NCBI GenBank assembly: GCA_002435745.1
Contig: DIWT01000056.1
Span: 84,110-148,109, forward strand
Length of the DNA: 64,000 bases
Source of the DNA: a bacterium UBP15_UBA6099
Lineage (GTDB): Bacteria; UBP15; UBA6099
Direction of reading: 5' to 3'
The position numbers and the translations under genes were made by a program. A model generated the notes under the pieces. It saw only the letters and a program-made list of their open reading frames with translations. It ran no database searches and had not been told where the DNA came from. Positions 8,401 through 17,135 of the stretch are shown one piece after another (the stretch's first letter is position 1; each line of letters starts with the position of its first letter).

Positions 8401-9994
8401 TTGGGACGCCGCATGGAGCAGAACGGGTTGCGCGCAGAACGCGGACACGTTGGCAGTCTCATACAGCGACGGCATAGTTCCGATGAAGGGCATACAGCTA
8501 TTCAAAATGAGCGGCTCGAAGAACGCGAAGGGGCTCTACACCGAGACCGGCTCCACGATGACGCAACTGACCAACCTCGGACGCTGGAACTACGCGATGC
8601 ATCCCACATGGTCCAAAGACTGCGCGAAGCTTGCTTTCGTCGTGTGGTTCGACGCTCCCGCGCCTTCCAAGACCGGCATTTACATGATTGACCCGGTAGC
8701 GGTTTCGCCCCTGCTGCCTCTGACCATCACCCACATTAACAATTACGCGAGTTACCCCGGAGTAATAGACATGGTTCAGGAATGCACGCCGACAAGCTGC
8801 GTTAACGGCTCCGCCCTGTTCCCGTCATTCACGGACGACGGCACGATGATCACATACATGGTCGACCCTGACAACAGCTTCGACTTCAACAAGCTCACTC
8901 TGGCCGGATTCCAAGGCCAGAGCGTCGCATCCACATTCTTCACCGGGGTCAACTTCGACAACTATATCGAGTACATAGACGACGACATATATTCGCCGCA
9001 GTTGCTTGGCCAGAGCGAGAACAACGAGTTCGGGCTTGTGCAGTGTCTCGGCGCGGGATGCCCGAAATCGACAAACGGAAACATCTTCTCGTACGTCACG
9101 CAGAAAACGGGGACAAGAGATGGAAAACTGGCGTTCCTCGAACTGGGCGACCAGAGCGCGGTGACGAACAACACCGGCGGTCTGCTGTTCCAGAACGGCG
9201 CGGTCACTGCGGTGATCCCGCCCGGAGCTTTGATATCCGACGAAGTTAAGCTGCAGGTGGCGACGCCCGCCGCGCCGTCCAGCCCGGACGGAAAAGACCT
9301 GCTCGTTCAGATCGGCACAGCCAGAGAGTTCTTCCCGGACGGAGTGGTGTTCACGAAGGACATCCGGCTTGTGTTCAGATTCTGCGACGCGGACGACGAC
9401 GGATTCCTCGACACCGTGCAGGACGCGGACTGCACCGGCGGCGGCGGCACGATCCCGATCAACTCAATATATGTTTATTACTGGTGCGACGCCGGAAGCA
9501 CAGTCTGCTCGAACCCCGGCAACTGGATGAAACTCGACGGCTCGATAGACCCGGTCGGCAAGACCATCACCGCCGTCACGAATCACTTCTCGCTGTACAG
9601 CGGATGGGGGCTGACCAGAGGCAGGATCGCCCCGCAGGCGTTCGTCGAGCTTAATATGGTCAATCTGCACACCTACCCGAACCCGTACCGAAGTTCCGCG
9701 CACGGCAATGTGACATTCTCCGCCGACGCCGCGGAGTCCACTTACAACGCGGGCGGAACAATAGTCGTGGACGCGCAGATATACGACATACGCGGCAGAC
9801 TCGTCCGTAGCGCTCAGGTCGTCCATGCTGGCAACATACCGTCGCCCCCCGGCGTCGGTCTGACCCTTCTCGAATGGGACGGCAAAAACAACGCCGGTCG
9901 CAATGTCGCATCGGGCGTCTATCCGTATATCATATCGGTGTATGACGGATGGTTTAAAAAGACTTATACCGGCAAGCTGTCGGTGATCAACTAG
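5417..9994 (+). CDS. Giant secreted multidomain surface protein with FlgD-like C-terminal domain
   Basis: The 1525-residue protein starts with a clear signal peptide (basic MRLKFKRIA, hydrophobic core, cleavage near APAPA-NV). A Cys-rich N-terminal domain is followed by two almost identical repeats of about 93 residues (each with DWRNTDMLVTLT and ending AIRIDKQ) and a third diverged one, an Ig or cadherin-like set. A fibronectin-III-like part (about 600-720) and a TolB/WD40-like propeller (about 860-1180) come next, then a ZU5-like strand set (GAVTAVIPPGA). The last 110 residues (YPNPYRS, IYDIRGRLVRS, LLEWDGKNNAGRNVASGVY) form a FlgD-Ig domain like those on type IX or related secretion substrates. 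It precedes a PorV/PorQ-like gene by 76 bases, which suggests a substrate-partner pair. The ligand is unknown. Confidence 0.88.
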   Translation: MRLKFKRIASSALMAALMFLLMSAPAPANVVQWDVVAGGGGEMTGGTNTLTATVTQTAAGLSVNGANEASQGYQIALPLPPAAECEINGVACDTGACYGTSDGAFTFENAAGCATPACAFHRGATQYYRYLWQTSNIYTHGAIQAGASWSDVNGYCPGGTCGKLGTSMSVSATSSGTWYLVLRSYNGGIIGGDLTLGGYSFDAAGPTIGTVATSNYSYNDQYVSSNYTIAMSSIADVGCAGMGTCEYTVNGGGAWSAGSYSGGTCEATNVACSNGAALVINMRASDAKGNATTATAVNRTCDTLPPATTDNANTDWRNTDMLVTLTPNDALSGVAGTVYCVDTTGTCSPSTAYTAPVNVTCAAGTVCPSQYVRYYSTDNVNNAEAVESTVAIRIDKQAPTTTDNADNDWRNTDMLVTLTANDGTGSGIAGTEYCVDTVGTCSPGTAYSVPITVTCAANTVCPAQYVRYRSTDIAGNVEAVKTSVAIRIDKQLPVSTINGPATGSWHKEDFTIDVSDTDGTGLSGIASCQYQVESYNGASWVVTQAYTARTACNSATSQTITVGAAANCRHQGTNLCRVSVRSTDNATNVSTVNQRLFSIDWTAPNNVASVSAWDSSAKTVSLTSGNSYTYNGPTGPYFEWTAPSDNPAGDNSGVHGYFVYFGTNSLADPTDFQLGTSFTNPTALTAGTTYYLIIKTDDNADNVSTGSGSPLFVYTYIVATPAYLRVTELDSDATDEPDGILNLTGSNTEERVRIILYSESNLQHTYEPGASMSVTVALDNITTSGAYISDTSLGGATPGPGVTSVTGTLSGGEGWIKIKAAAAQDEAVEVTATGSGLTGVGGRDQAAYILVRDDTSIQVLVGEIESDVLSPTAGDTVMHPVWSHAGTSIVVPMREGATDYWNLYKLEWSGGAWQAPVKLTNNDMRAQPNVRASFTPDDQYVLFSGYSTTTTLPGYPARPRLLAVKSDGSDNARTVTWLKDNNQLLADNPTAVAFSWDAAWSRTGCAQNADTLAVSYSDGIVPMKGIQLFKMSGSKNAKGLYTETGSTMTQLTNLGRWNYAMHPTWSKDCAKLAFVVWFDAPAPSKTGIYMIDPVAVSPLLPLTITHINNYASYPGVIDMVQECTPTSCVNGSALFPSFTDDGTMITYMVDPDNSFDFNKLTLAGFQGQSVASTFFTGVNFDNYIEYIDDDIYSPQLLGQSENNEFGLVQCLGAGCPKSTNGNIFSYVTQKTGTRDGKLAFLELGDQSAVTNNTGGLLFQNGAVTAVIPPGALISDEVKLQVATPAAPSSPDGKDLLVQIGTAREFFPDGVVFTKDIRLVFRFCDADDDGFLDTVQDADCTGGGGTIPINSIYVYYWCDAGSTVCSNPGNWMKLDGSIDPVGKTITAVTNHFSLYSGWGLTRGRIAPQAFVELNMVNLHTYPNPYRSSAHGNVTFSADAAESTYNAGGTIVVDAQIYDIRGRLVRSAQVVHAGNIPSPPGVGLTLLEWDGKNNAGRNVASGVYPYIISVYDGWFKKTYTGKLSVIN
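6340..6893 (+). repeat. Internal tandem repeat inside the secreted protein gene
   Basis: Two copies of roughly 275 bases encode near-identical repeats of about 93 residues. The stretch around 6356-6392 recurs almost base for base around 6638-6672 (GACTGGCGCAACACCGACAT in both). Such conservation at the DNA level points to a recent duplication or gene conversion within the gene. Confidence 0.75.
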
Positions 9995-10070
9995 CGCATC
10001 TGCGGGCGGCGACGCCCGCCGGGAAAATCATATCGCGCATCCTAAGACGAAAGCGCGCGGAGGAAAAGAG

Positions 10071-10970
10071 ATGAACAAGACGCACATCAAATGCATGGCA
10101 CTGGCTCTGGCGGCGCTGCTGGCGGCCCCGTCGGCCTGCAAAGCGGCGGGAACCACGGCGGCGGTGTTCCTTAACGTGGGAGTAAGCGCGAAAGCGGAAG
10201 GAATGGGCGGCGCGGGGGCTGCCGTGGTGGACGACGCCAGCGCAGTGACTATCAACCCCGCCGCGATGGTCGCCGTCGATGGCCGCCAAGTTTCCGTCAT
10301 GCACAACGAATACCTGCTAGACATCAATCAGGAGTACGCCGCCTACGTGTCCAACTGGGGAAAACGCGCCATCGGCGGCAGCATCGTTTATCTCGACTAT
10401 GGCGAACAGGCTGAATACGACGCTCTGGACAACTACCTCGGCTCGTTCAGACCGGTCGACTATGCGCTGACCGCCGCTTACGCCGCTCAACACGACGAGT
10501 CCATCTCTTGGGGCGTCGGCTTGAAGTACATCAAAGTCAAAATTTCCGACTTCTCTGATTCAGGGTTCGCTATCGACGCCGGAATCAAATACAAGCCCGC
10601 CCCGAAAGGTTGGACTTTCGCCGCCGTGCTGCGCAACCTCGGCGACAGCATTAAACTTGACGAAAACGAGGACGAACTGCCTGTGACACTCGTGGTCGGC
10701 GCAGCCTACGAATTCGACCAATACCCGCTCGTCGCAGCCTTCGACCATTTCATGATCAATGGCGAAGACCCCGAATATCACCTCGGTCTCCAGTACACCA
10801 TCAACGACATGATAGCCCTGCGAACCGGGTATAACTCCGGCTACGACATCGATGACGGCTTCACATTCGGCGTCGGACTCAAGTATGAGGATTTCGGATT
10901 CGACTATGCGTTCATCCCCTCAGGCGAATTCGGAGACGCGCACAGGTTCTCCCTCAATCTCAAGTTCTAA
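10071..10970 (+). CDS. PorV/PorQ-like outer membrane protein
   Basis: The 299-residue protein has a signal peptide (MNKTHIKCMALALAALLAAPSA, cleavage near CKA-AG), the family opening FLNVGVSAKAEGMGGAGAAVVDDASAVTINPA, then alternating beta strands and a C-terminal Phe (FSLNLKF), the usual end of a Bam-assembled barrel. PorV/PorQ (UPF0164, FadL-like) barrels in type IX secretion bring sorted substrates to the cell surface. Its position directly behind a FlgD-tailed secreted protein fits that role, though no other secretion genes are visible. A GGAGG lies 8 bases before ATG 10071, and a strong terminator follows the stop. Confidence 0.85.
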   Translation: MNKTHIKCMALALAALLAAPSACKAAGTTAAVFLNVGVSAKAEGMGGAGAAVVDDASAVTINPAAMVAVDGRQVSVMHNEYLLDINQEYAAYVSNWGKRAIGGSIVYLDYGEQAEYDALDNYLGSFRPVDYALTAAYAAQHDESISWGVGLKYIKVKISDFSDSGFAIDAGIKYKPAPKGWTFAAVLRNLGDSIKLDENEDELPVTLVVGAAYEFDQYPLVAAFDHFMINGEDPEYHLGLQYTINDMIALRTGYNSGYDIDDGFTFGVGLKYEDFGFDYAFIPSGEFGDAHRFSLNLKF

Positions 10971-10998
10971 AAACCGCCGGTTACACAACCATTGCTCG

Positions 10999-11027
10999 AA
11001 AAACGCCCCGTGAGGGGCGTTTTTTAT
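10999..11027 (+). terminator. Intrinsic terminator after the PorV/PorQ-like gene
   Basis: AAAACGCCCC, loop GTGA and GGGGCGTTTTTTA form a perfect hairpin with a T tract, 29 bases after the stop. The A run at its 5' side means it may work in both directions. Confidence 0.85.
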
Positions 11028-11326
11028 TGTCCACAATTCAATTTTTGCTTCCTGATGACGGATTCGTGACAAAGGCCGGGAGGATATAAAATTCTCCGGG
11101 TGGATATGGAAACTTGATTATTGTAGATATTATTTGTATGAATAGAATTAGAGAAATAGACGAGATTGCGATGAGTTATTGATAAGCGGGGCTGGCGTTC
11201 GTGCCCGCTAGCAGGCGAGATAAACGTGTTTATAGCGTCCGAGACTTTCATGCGTGACCGGGCGGGATATGTCGTTTTGCGGCATGTTATAGTTATAATG
11301 CGCGCGGATATAGGACCGCAAAATAA
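11028..11326 (+). other. Intergenic leader with promoter of the large outer membrane protein gene
   Basis: About 300 bases without a supported gene. A TATAAT box at 11294-11299 sits 28 bases before ATG 11327; its -35 region is poor. An AGGA element near 11312 is a weak ribosome site. Nothing else stands out. Confidence 0.45.
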
Positions 11327-14300
11327 ATGAAGCATAAGCCGGGGAAAACAATTCTCTTCGCGGCGCTCACGGCGGCGGTCGCGCTGTTGCTCTCGCGCGC
11401 GCCCGCGCTAGGCGCTCCGGCTTTCGTGGCGCGCGTGGCGTTCGACTTCGAGGAAGGAACCGCTGTGTTCTACCGGGGGTCGGAAGCCGGAATCGCGCCG
11501 GGAGACATCTTCGAGGCGGTCAGGGACGGAGTGGCGGTCGCCACTCTTGAGGCCGAGCAGGTCGAGCCGTTCTACACCCGGGCGAAGCTGTTGTCAGGCG
11601 TAGAAAAAGCGTTCGAGGCTTCGGCCTCTCCGACCGCAGCGCCGGGCGGCCCCCAAGACTCCGACAACAGGTTCTTCGACAAAGACTCCCCTATGCCGGA
11701 CAACCTGAAAAAAGAGTTGGACATCAAGCTTAAAGGATACCGCTACGCGCTGTACAGAGCATACGGAGCTTCCGGCAACGAGCGCCAGTTCCTGTCCACC
11801 AAGGGGCTTATCAACCGCGGAGCCAGCATGGAACAGGCGTCCGACCTCAACATAACGGCCACTTACGGGAAGGACCTTTCGCTGACCGGCAACCTGAGCG
11901 AAAGCCCGAACATTGAAAGAAAAATGAGATTCGACCTCAGAACTGGCGGACACAAAGCGTCTTTCGGCCTTTTCTCGCCCGACTTTCGAAGCGGCTCTCT
12001 CGCCACTCTCAACAAGGAAATCAACGGAGTCGCCGCGCAGTACAACTCGAAGAAATACGAGGCGGACTTCGTGGTGTCGCAGTCAAAAAGCTCCACTAAA
12101 TCAGTCTCTTTCAACGGAGACAACACGCACGGCCCGTTCTCCCTCAACTCGTTCCAGATACTTGAAAACAGCGAGTCGGTGACGCTCAACGGACAGGTTC
12201 TGCCGGCGGACAAATATTACATTGAATACTACGTGGGGCAGATAACGTTCTGCAACCCGTCCGACTCCACCGAATGCATGACGATAAAGCGCTCGGACAC
12301 GGTTCAGGTGAGTTTCGAGGAGAGGCTGGTTCTGTCTCTCAACGCAGGGGCGATAACAGCGTTCTCGGTGAAACGGAATCTTTCGGAATCCGGCTCGATC
12401 GGGTTCGCGAGGGTGTCGCAGGAGGCGCAGCGTTCGAGGCAGCAGGTTCTAATGGCTGACACGCTCATGCTGACCGGGGCAAGCGTGTCTTCGACGCCGG
12501 AAGGCTCTTTCATATTTTTGAACTGCGGGGCCGGGCAGTATCACCCCGGCGACAGGTTCTGTTTCGTTCTGGACACTTCGCTGAAGATTTACAAGAACGG
12601 CGCGCAGCTCACAAAGTCCGCTGACTACTCTCTGGACTCCGCCGGATATATGGAGGGCGTTATAAAAATCCTCGGCGCGCACGAGCAGGACGACATCTTT
12701 TCGGTCGAGTACCTTTATTACATCCGCGACCAGATAAAACCCGTCCTCAACGAAAAGCTTGTGTACGACGGAGACGACATCTATCCGCTGACACAGGGAT
12801 TGCCCAGAAGGATATATCCCGGTTCCGAACTTGCGTTCAACGGGGTAGAGTTGTGTTCGAACGCCGAGTGCCTGCCTCCGGAGCGCATTCCGGAAGGCTC
12901 TTATATAATCGACCACAACGACAACCACATACGGATAACGGACGCGGCGTACAACCCGTCGGGGTTTGACGAGTGGCTGAGAGTTTCGTACTTCGCGGTT
13001 CCGGCCACCGGAGGCGCGGACGAGTCTGACTACGACCATACGGTGTATCAGATTTTCGGAACGGCGGCGGCGGGGCCTGTGAATTTCAAGTTCGAGTACG
13101 GGCGCAGCGAGTCGGACGTGTCGAACAACCCGGTGAGCGTGATGAATGAAAAGCTGGTTCGCGCGCCGGTCGAGGCGGTCTGCCCGACCGTGTCCGGCCA
13201 GCCTTCCGGCGACTGCTTCTTCAAACTCAGAAACACAAACATCGTCGAGCTTTCAGAGACGGTTACATGGAGCGAAAACGACCAGCCGCTGTTCGCGGGC
13301 AGAGACTATGAGATGGACTACGCGTCGGGCGCGATAACATTCAGAAACAATATCGCGTTCACCCCTGAAACCGTTCTTTATGCGTCGTATCGCTACCTGC
13401 CGGACATCGAGGAAGGGGTTGTGTCGGCCAATGCGTCAAGGATATCGGCTGAAACCCGGCTGCGCGGATACACGCTACAGATGAAATCCGAGAGCACGGA
13501 TGTTTTCTTCTCGCCGCTGGGAGGCAACAACACCCTTGAGACCAACCGGGCGGATTTCTCCGTCTCCGGCAGTCCCGCCCCCAACGTGGCGTTGAACGTG
13601 ACCACTTCGCGATTCAAAGTGGCAAAAGATATTTACGGAAGCCACAGCGACGACAACCGGCAACTCAGCGTGTCCACCCGCTGGTCGCCGGGCCTGTACT
13701 CAGTCGGGTACGAATACGCGAAGGACACAACGCGAGACGACGCTCCGGCTCCGGAGACGGACACGGAGAGAGCGGCGCACACATTCACTGTGGGAACTGC
13801 CGGGCTGTGGCGGCCCGGACTTAAACTGGATTACTCGCTGAGCAAAGAAGATTTCGACGACCGCGCAGGCTCGGCGCCAAACCGTTCCACCACCTCCGGC
13901 GCGTTCGCCGCGCAATACAGGAAGGACAACACATTCGACCTCAAGGCAGTGTTCAAATCCAGCGGGACCGACTCTTTCGGAGTCGGCGTCCCCTACTCCA
14001 CCACGACGAACAGCAGGAGCGCCATCCTAACGTACTATCCGGCGGAACTGATAACCGTGACCGCCGACATAAACAGCCAGAGGGTGAGCGACACGCGAGC
14101 CACCGCCGGAAACAACGGGAAAGACAGCACGGGCGTCAGCATAGTGGCTCTCAGCAGAGGCCGCTTGCAATCGGTGTCCCTCAATATGACGAAACAGTCT
14201 TTCCCCGCATACAACACGGGAGGAGGCTCCAGCTACTCGTCCACTTCGCTGGCGTCGCAGTACCTTCTCACATCCGCGCTGATGTTTTCGCCGACGGTCA

Positions 14301-14824
14301 GGATGTTCCAGACCGACTCGTCAGGCTCGTCGTCCGACTCAATTTCTAAAATCGCAAAACTCGAATACCGCCCGCAGGACAAACCGTTCGAAGCAGTCCT
14401 GACAAGGGAATGGTCGGACACCACAGCGACCTCGGCGTCAGGAACCGCCGACGACAGCGGAGCCGACATCTTCAGCTTCGACCTTAAATACAAACGCTCT
14501 TCAAAGACGATCTTCGTTTACAGGTTTGGCCGCACTGACATGTCAGGCGCAACGTCATCCTCGCAAAACACCACGAACACATTCATGGTCGAGCGCGTTC
14601 CGAGCGAAACAAAAAAATTCAACCTGTCATATTACACGCTCGACACCGACTCCGCCGACTCTACTTCGCAAAGTTCCCTCCAGTTTGAATCCTCAATAAA
14701 GATGTCGAAAATACTCAGTTGGAAGACTACTTTCAACAAGACGTCTTTTTCAAGTTCGAGAGACCCGGAGGCCAACGACTACTCCGGATATCTGATGGAA
14801 ACGAAACTGCAGGCGGATTTCTGA
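11327..14824 (+). CDS. Large predicted outer membrane beta-barrel protein
   Basis: The 1165-residue protein has a signal peptide (MKHKPGK, then a hydrophobic core, cleavage near ALG-AP). A short N-terminal domain (35-95) is followed by several repeats built like SETVTLNGQVL, then YxIEYYxGxITF, then a VSFEE or YRYLPD strand; three or four copies lie between residues 270 and 720. The C-terminal 450 residues alternate polar and hydrophobic strands rich in Ser and Thr and end in ETKLQADF; a terminal Phe is typical of barrels. It follows the PorV-like gene behind a terminator and its own TATAAT box, and its stop overlaps the next ATG (TGATG). I know no named family. It may be a pore or an assembly platform for the neighbouring secreted protein. 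Confidence 0.75.
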   Translation: MKHKPGKTILFAALTAAVALLLSRAPALGAPAFVARVAFDFEEGTAVFYRGSEAGIAPGDIFEAVRDGVAVATLEAEQVEPFYTRAKLLSGVEKAFEASASPTAAPGGPQDSDNRFFDKDSPMPDNLKKELDIKLKGYRYALYRAYGASGNERQFLSTKGLINRGASMEQASDLNITATYGKDLSLTGNLSESPNIERKMRFDLRTGGHKASFGLFSPDFRSGSLATLNKEINGVAAQYNSKKYEADFVVSQSKSSTKSVSFNGDNTHGPFSLNSFQILENSESVTLNGQVLPADKYYIEYYVGQITFCNPSDSTECMTIKRSDTVQVSFEERLVLSLNAGAITAFSVKRNLSESGSIGFARVSQEAQRSRQQVLMADTLMLTGASVSSTPEGSFIFLNCGAGQYHPGDRFCFVLDTSLKIYKNGAQLTKSADYSLDSAGYMEGVIKILGAHEQDDIFSVEYLYYIRDQIKPVLNEKLVYDGDDIYPLTQGLPRRIYPGSELAFNGVELCSNAECLPPERIPEGSYIIDHNDNHIRITDAAYNPSGFDEWLRVSYFAVPATGGADESDYDHTVYQIFGTAAAGPVNFKFEYGRSESDVSNNPVSVMNEKLVRAPVEAVCPTVSGQPSGDCFFKLRNTNIVELSETVTWSENDQPLFAGRDYEMDYASGAITFRNNIAFTPETVLYASYRYLPDIEEGVVSANASRISAETRLRGYTLQMKSESTDVFFSPLGGNNTLETNRADFSVSGSPAPNVALNVTTSRFKVAKDIYGSHSDDNRQLSVSTRWSPGLYSVGYEYAKDTTRDDAPAPETDTERAAHTFTVGTAGLWRPGLKLDYSLSKEDFDDRAGSAPNRSTTSGAFAAQYRKDNTFDLKAVFKSSGTDSFGVGVPYSTTTNSRSAILTYYPAELITVTADINSQRVSDTRATAGNNGKDSTGVSIVALSRGRLQSVSLNMTKQSFPAYNTGGGSSYSSTSLASQYLLTSALMFSPTVRMFQTDSSGSSSDSISKIAKLEYRPQDKPFEAVLTREWSDTTATSASGTADDSGADIFSFDLKYKRSSKTIFVYRFGRTDMSGATSSSQNTTNTFMVERVPSETKKFNLSYYTLDTDSADSTSQSSLQFESSIKMSKILSWKTTFNKTSFSSSRDPEANDYSGYLMETKLQADF

Positions 14825-15942
14825 TGCCTGAGAGAGCCGTTCACGAAAGAGATACGAGAGCGCTTGCGGGACTGTGCGGGGCTGGAGCGGAGCGGGCCGC
14901 GCGCGGGCTGGACGCTAACGGGTGGCGGCGCGCGCTTGCGCTTGCGCGGCTCAACAGGGTGGCGGCGCCGATGGCGAAGAACCTTGCCCGCCTCGGCCTT
15001 CTTGAAACAGCGCCCGCGAACATGCGCGCGGAACTTGAAAACATCCCCCGCGCCGCCGCCGCCGCCAATATGCTGATCCTCGACTCCGCGCGCGCGGTCG
15101 CGGCGGCTGCTTCCGCTGCCGGCGTGGACATGATTCCTCTAAAGGGCGCGCGCTACGCGAGCCTCTTCGGCGCTCCTGACGAACGCGAGATGTCGGACGC
15201 CGACTTCCTCGTCCAGCGCGGGCAGATTCGCGAGCTTGAAGCCATGATGCGCGGGCTGGGTTGGAAACGCGCCGAAAGCAATCTGCCGGAAATTTTTATC
15301 ATAGAGTATTCAGGAGAGATGAAGTTCACGTCCGTCCGCGCGGGCGTCAGGGTTGATATCGAAGCGCAGTGGAATCCCTCCCAATCCCTTTTCGCGGCTG
15401 CAGCCTACAACCTCGGCGGGGACGCTCTGTGGGCGATGGCGAGCGCGGAATCGGGCGCGCTCTCTCTGACGCCGGAGGCGGTCATCCTCTACCACATACA
15501 CCACATGGCTGCCGTCCACTCCTTTTCGAGATTGCAATGGATTCTGGACCTCGCCCCGCTGTGCGCCGCGCTCAAGCCGGACTGGAACGAGCTTGCCGCG
15601 CTTCTGCGCGAGTCAGGGCTGTCTCGCGCGGCTGCTATGGCGTTCGCATTGTCGAGCGAGCTTTTCGGAGCGCCTCCGCCCCCCCGCTCCGCAGTCCCGC
15701 CGCCGGAAGACTCACCATTGAACCGGGCCGCAAGAGATCTGATATTCAAATCCATTGCGGGAGACGCGGCGGTAAAACGAAGCGGAATCGTGTCTATGCT
15801 TCTGGCCGAGCGGCGCGCCGCGCCGCTTTTGCAAACCGTCTTCCCGCCCGCAAAATACCTCGCGTTCAGATACCCGGCCATACCCGCTCCACTTCGCCGT
15901 CCATACCGCGCCGCAAACCTCTTATCAAAACTGCTCGACTGA
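14824..15942 (+). CDS. Nucleotidyltransferase-fold protein (NTP_transf_5-like)
   Basis: The 372-residue protein resembles the uncharacterised nucleotidyltransferase family often found beside polysaccharide genes. It has an Ala-rich helical N-terminus, the pattern VDMIPLKGARYASLFG, a later REMSDADFLVQ (the metal-binding D-x-D of the fold) and a VDIEAQWN strand (a possible third acid). ATG 14824 overlaps the stop of the preceding gene, so translation is probably coupled. The substrate is unknown; transfer to a sugar or protein at the envelope is a plausible guess from context. The longer in-frame start at 14719 lies within the upstream gene and is rejected. Confidence 0.7.
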   Translation: MPERAVHERDTRALAGLCGAGAERAARGLDANGWRRALALARLNRVAAPMAKNLARLGLLETAPANMRAELENIPRAAAAANMLILDSARAVAAAASAAGVDMIPLKGARYASLFGAPDEREMSDADFLVQRGQIRELEAMMRGLGWKRAESNLPEIFIIEYSGEMKFTSVRAGVRVDIEAQWNPSQSLFAAAAYNLGGDALWAMASAESGALSLTPEAVILYHIHHMAAVHSFSRLQWILDLAPLCAALKPDWNELAALLRESGLSRAAAMAFALSSELFGAPPPPRSAVPPPEDSPLNRAARDLIFKSIAGDAAVKRSGIVSMLLAERRAAPLLQTVFPPAKYLAFRYPAIPAPLRRPYRAANLLSKLLD

Positions 15943-16119
15943 CTCTCGCTGGAGATTATTAGTTCACTCCGCAGCATTCGGATGACAAGAAAACAACAGG
16001 TTTTTTCAATAAAACCATCGGCTGAGGGGCGTTTTATACGGTAAATCCGATTTTGTTGATTTATTCATGCCGATGTAATATATATATGAATTCATTCATT
16101 AGTTTAAGGGCGGATTAGA

Positions 16120-17112
16120 ATGGCGAAAAGGATACTTGTCACCGGAGGGGCCGGCTTCATAGGAAGCTGGACAGTCAAAGCGTTCCTCGACGACACGAAA
16201 CATCAGGTGTTCGTTCTGGATGATTTCTCGAACGGGCTGAAACAGAATCTCGAAGAGTTCCGCAATGAGCCGAGGCTGGCGGACGTCAAGAAACTCGATA
16301 TCGCGAAAGCAAAGGAAATCGCCGCATACATCGACAAGATAAAGCCGAATTTGTGCGTGCATCTGGCGGCGCAGATAATCGTGCAGGACAGCATATTCAA
16401 CCCTGTGCGAACGTTCGACGCGGACGTGCGCGGGGCTTTCAACCTGCTCGAATGCTGCCGCAGGGCGCGCGCGGGGTTCGCTTTCATGAGCACCTGCATG
16501 GTCTATGATCAGGCCGGCGCGGCTTCGCGCATATCCGAAAGACATCCCGTTGTCCCGAAGTCGCCCTACGCGGGAGCAAAACTCGCGGGCGAACACCTCG
16601 CAATGTCCTACCATCACGCATACGGGATGCCAGTGGTCATAATGAGGCCGTTCAACACTTACGGCCCCCGTCAGAAAGCAAGCGGCGAAGGCGGCGTGGT
16701 CTCTATCTTCCTGTCTCGCCAGTTGAAAGGCGAGAACCTCAACATCTACGGAACGGGGAAACAAACCCGCGACCTGCTCTATGTGGCTGACTGCGCGGAT
16801 TTCGTGTTGAAGGCTTCAATGTCGAAAGCCGCCGACGGGCTTGCGCTGAACGCGGCCACAGGCAGGGATGTCTCGGTAAACACCCTAGCGCGTCTGGCTA
16901 TCGACACCGCTCCGGTTAAAACAGGCTCGAAAATCAAGCTGGTCAAACATATTCATCCGCAGAGCGAGATAATGAAACTTTGCGGGAACGCGGCGGCGGC
17001 AAAACGGGTTCTGGGTTGGAAACCAGCGACGACGCTTCCGCGCGGTCTGGCCCTTACCCGCGAATGGTTGTCAGGCGTGTTCGAACGCGGCGAGACCGTA
17101 TGGCATTCATAG
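16120..17112 (+). CDS. NAD-dependent epimerase/dehydratase (GalE/UDP-sugar type)
   Basis: The 330-residue extended short-chain dehydrogenase opens ILVTGGAGFIGSW, the NAD-binding GxxGxxG, and has the active-site STCMVYD strand and SPYAGAK with Y150 and K154. It ends with a substrate-domain pattern (TYGPRQKASGEGGVVSIF, YGTGKQTRDLLYVADCA) typical of UDP- or dTDP-sugar 4-epimerases and 4,6-dehydratases. It lacks the lysine tail of the other epimerase. AAGGGCGG lies 7 bases before ATG 16120. It is followed by an exported hydrolase 23 bases on and was probably co-transcribed with it. The exact nucleotide sugar cannot be read from the sequence. Confidence 0.88.
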   Translation: MAKRILVTGGAGFIGSWTVKAFLDDTKHQVFVLDDFSNGLKQNLEEFRNEPRLADVKKLDIAKAKEIAAYIDKIKPNLCVHLAAQIIVQDSIFNPVRTFDADVRGAFNLLECCRRARAGFAFMSTCMVYDQAGAASRISERHPVVPKSPYAGAKLAGEHLAMSYHHAYGMPVVIMRPFNTYGPRQKASGEGGVVSIFLSRQLKGENLNIYGTGKQTRDLLYVADCADFVLKASMSKAADGLALNAATGRDVSVNTLARLAIDTAPVKTGSKIKLVKHIHPQSEIMKLCGNAAAAKRVLGWKPATTLPRGLALTREWLSGVFERGETVWHS

Positions 17113-17135
17113 AAAACACGGCGCGGAGGCATATC

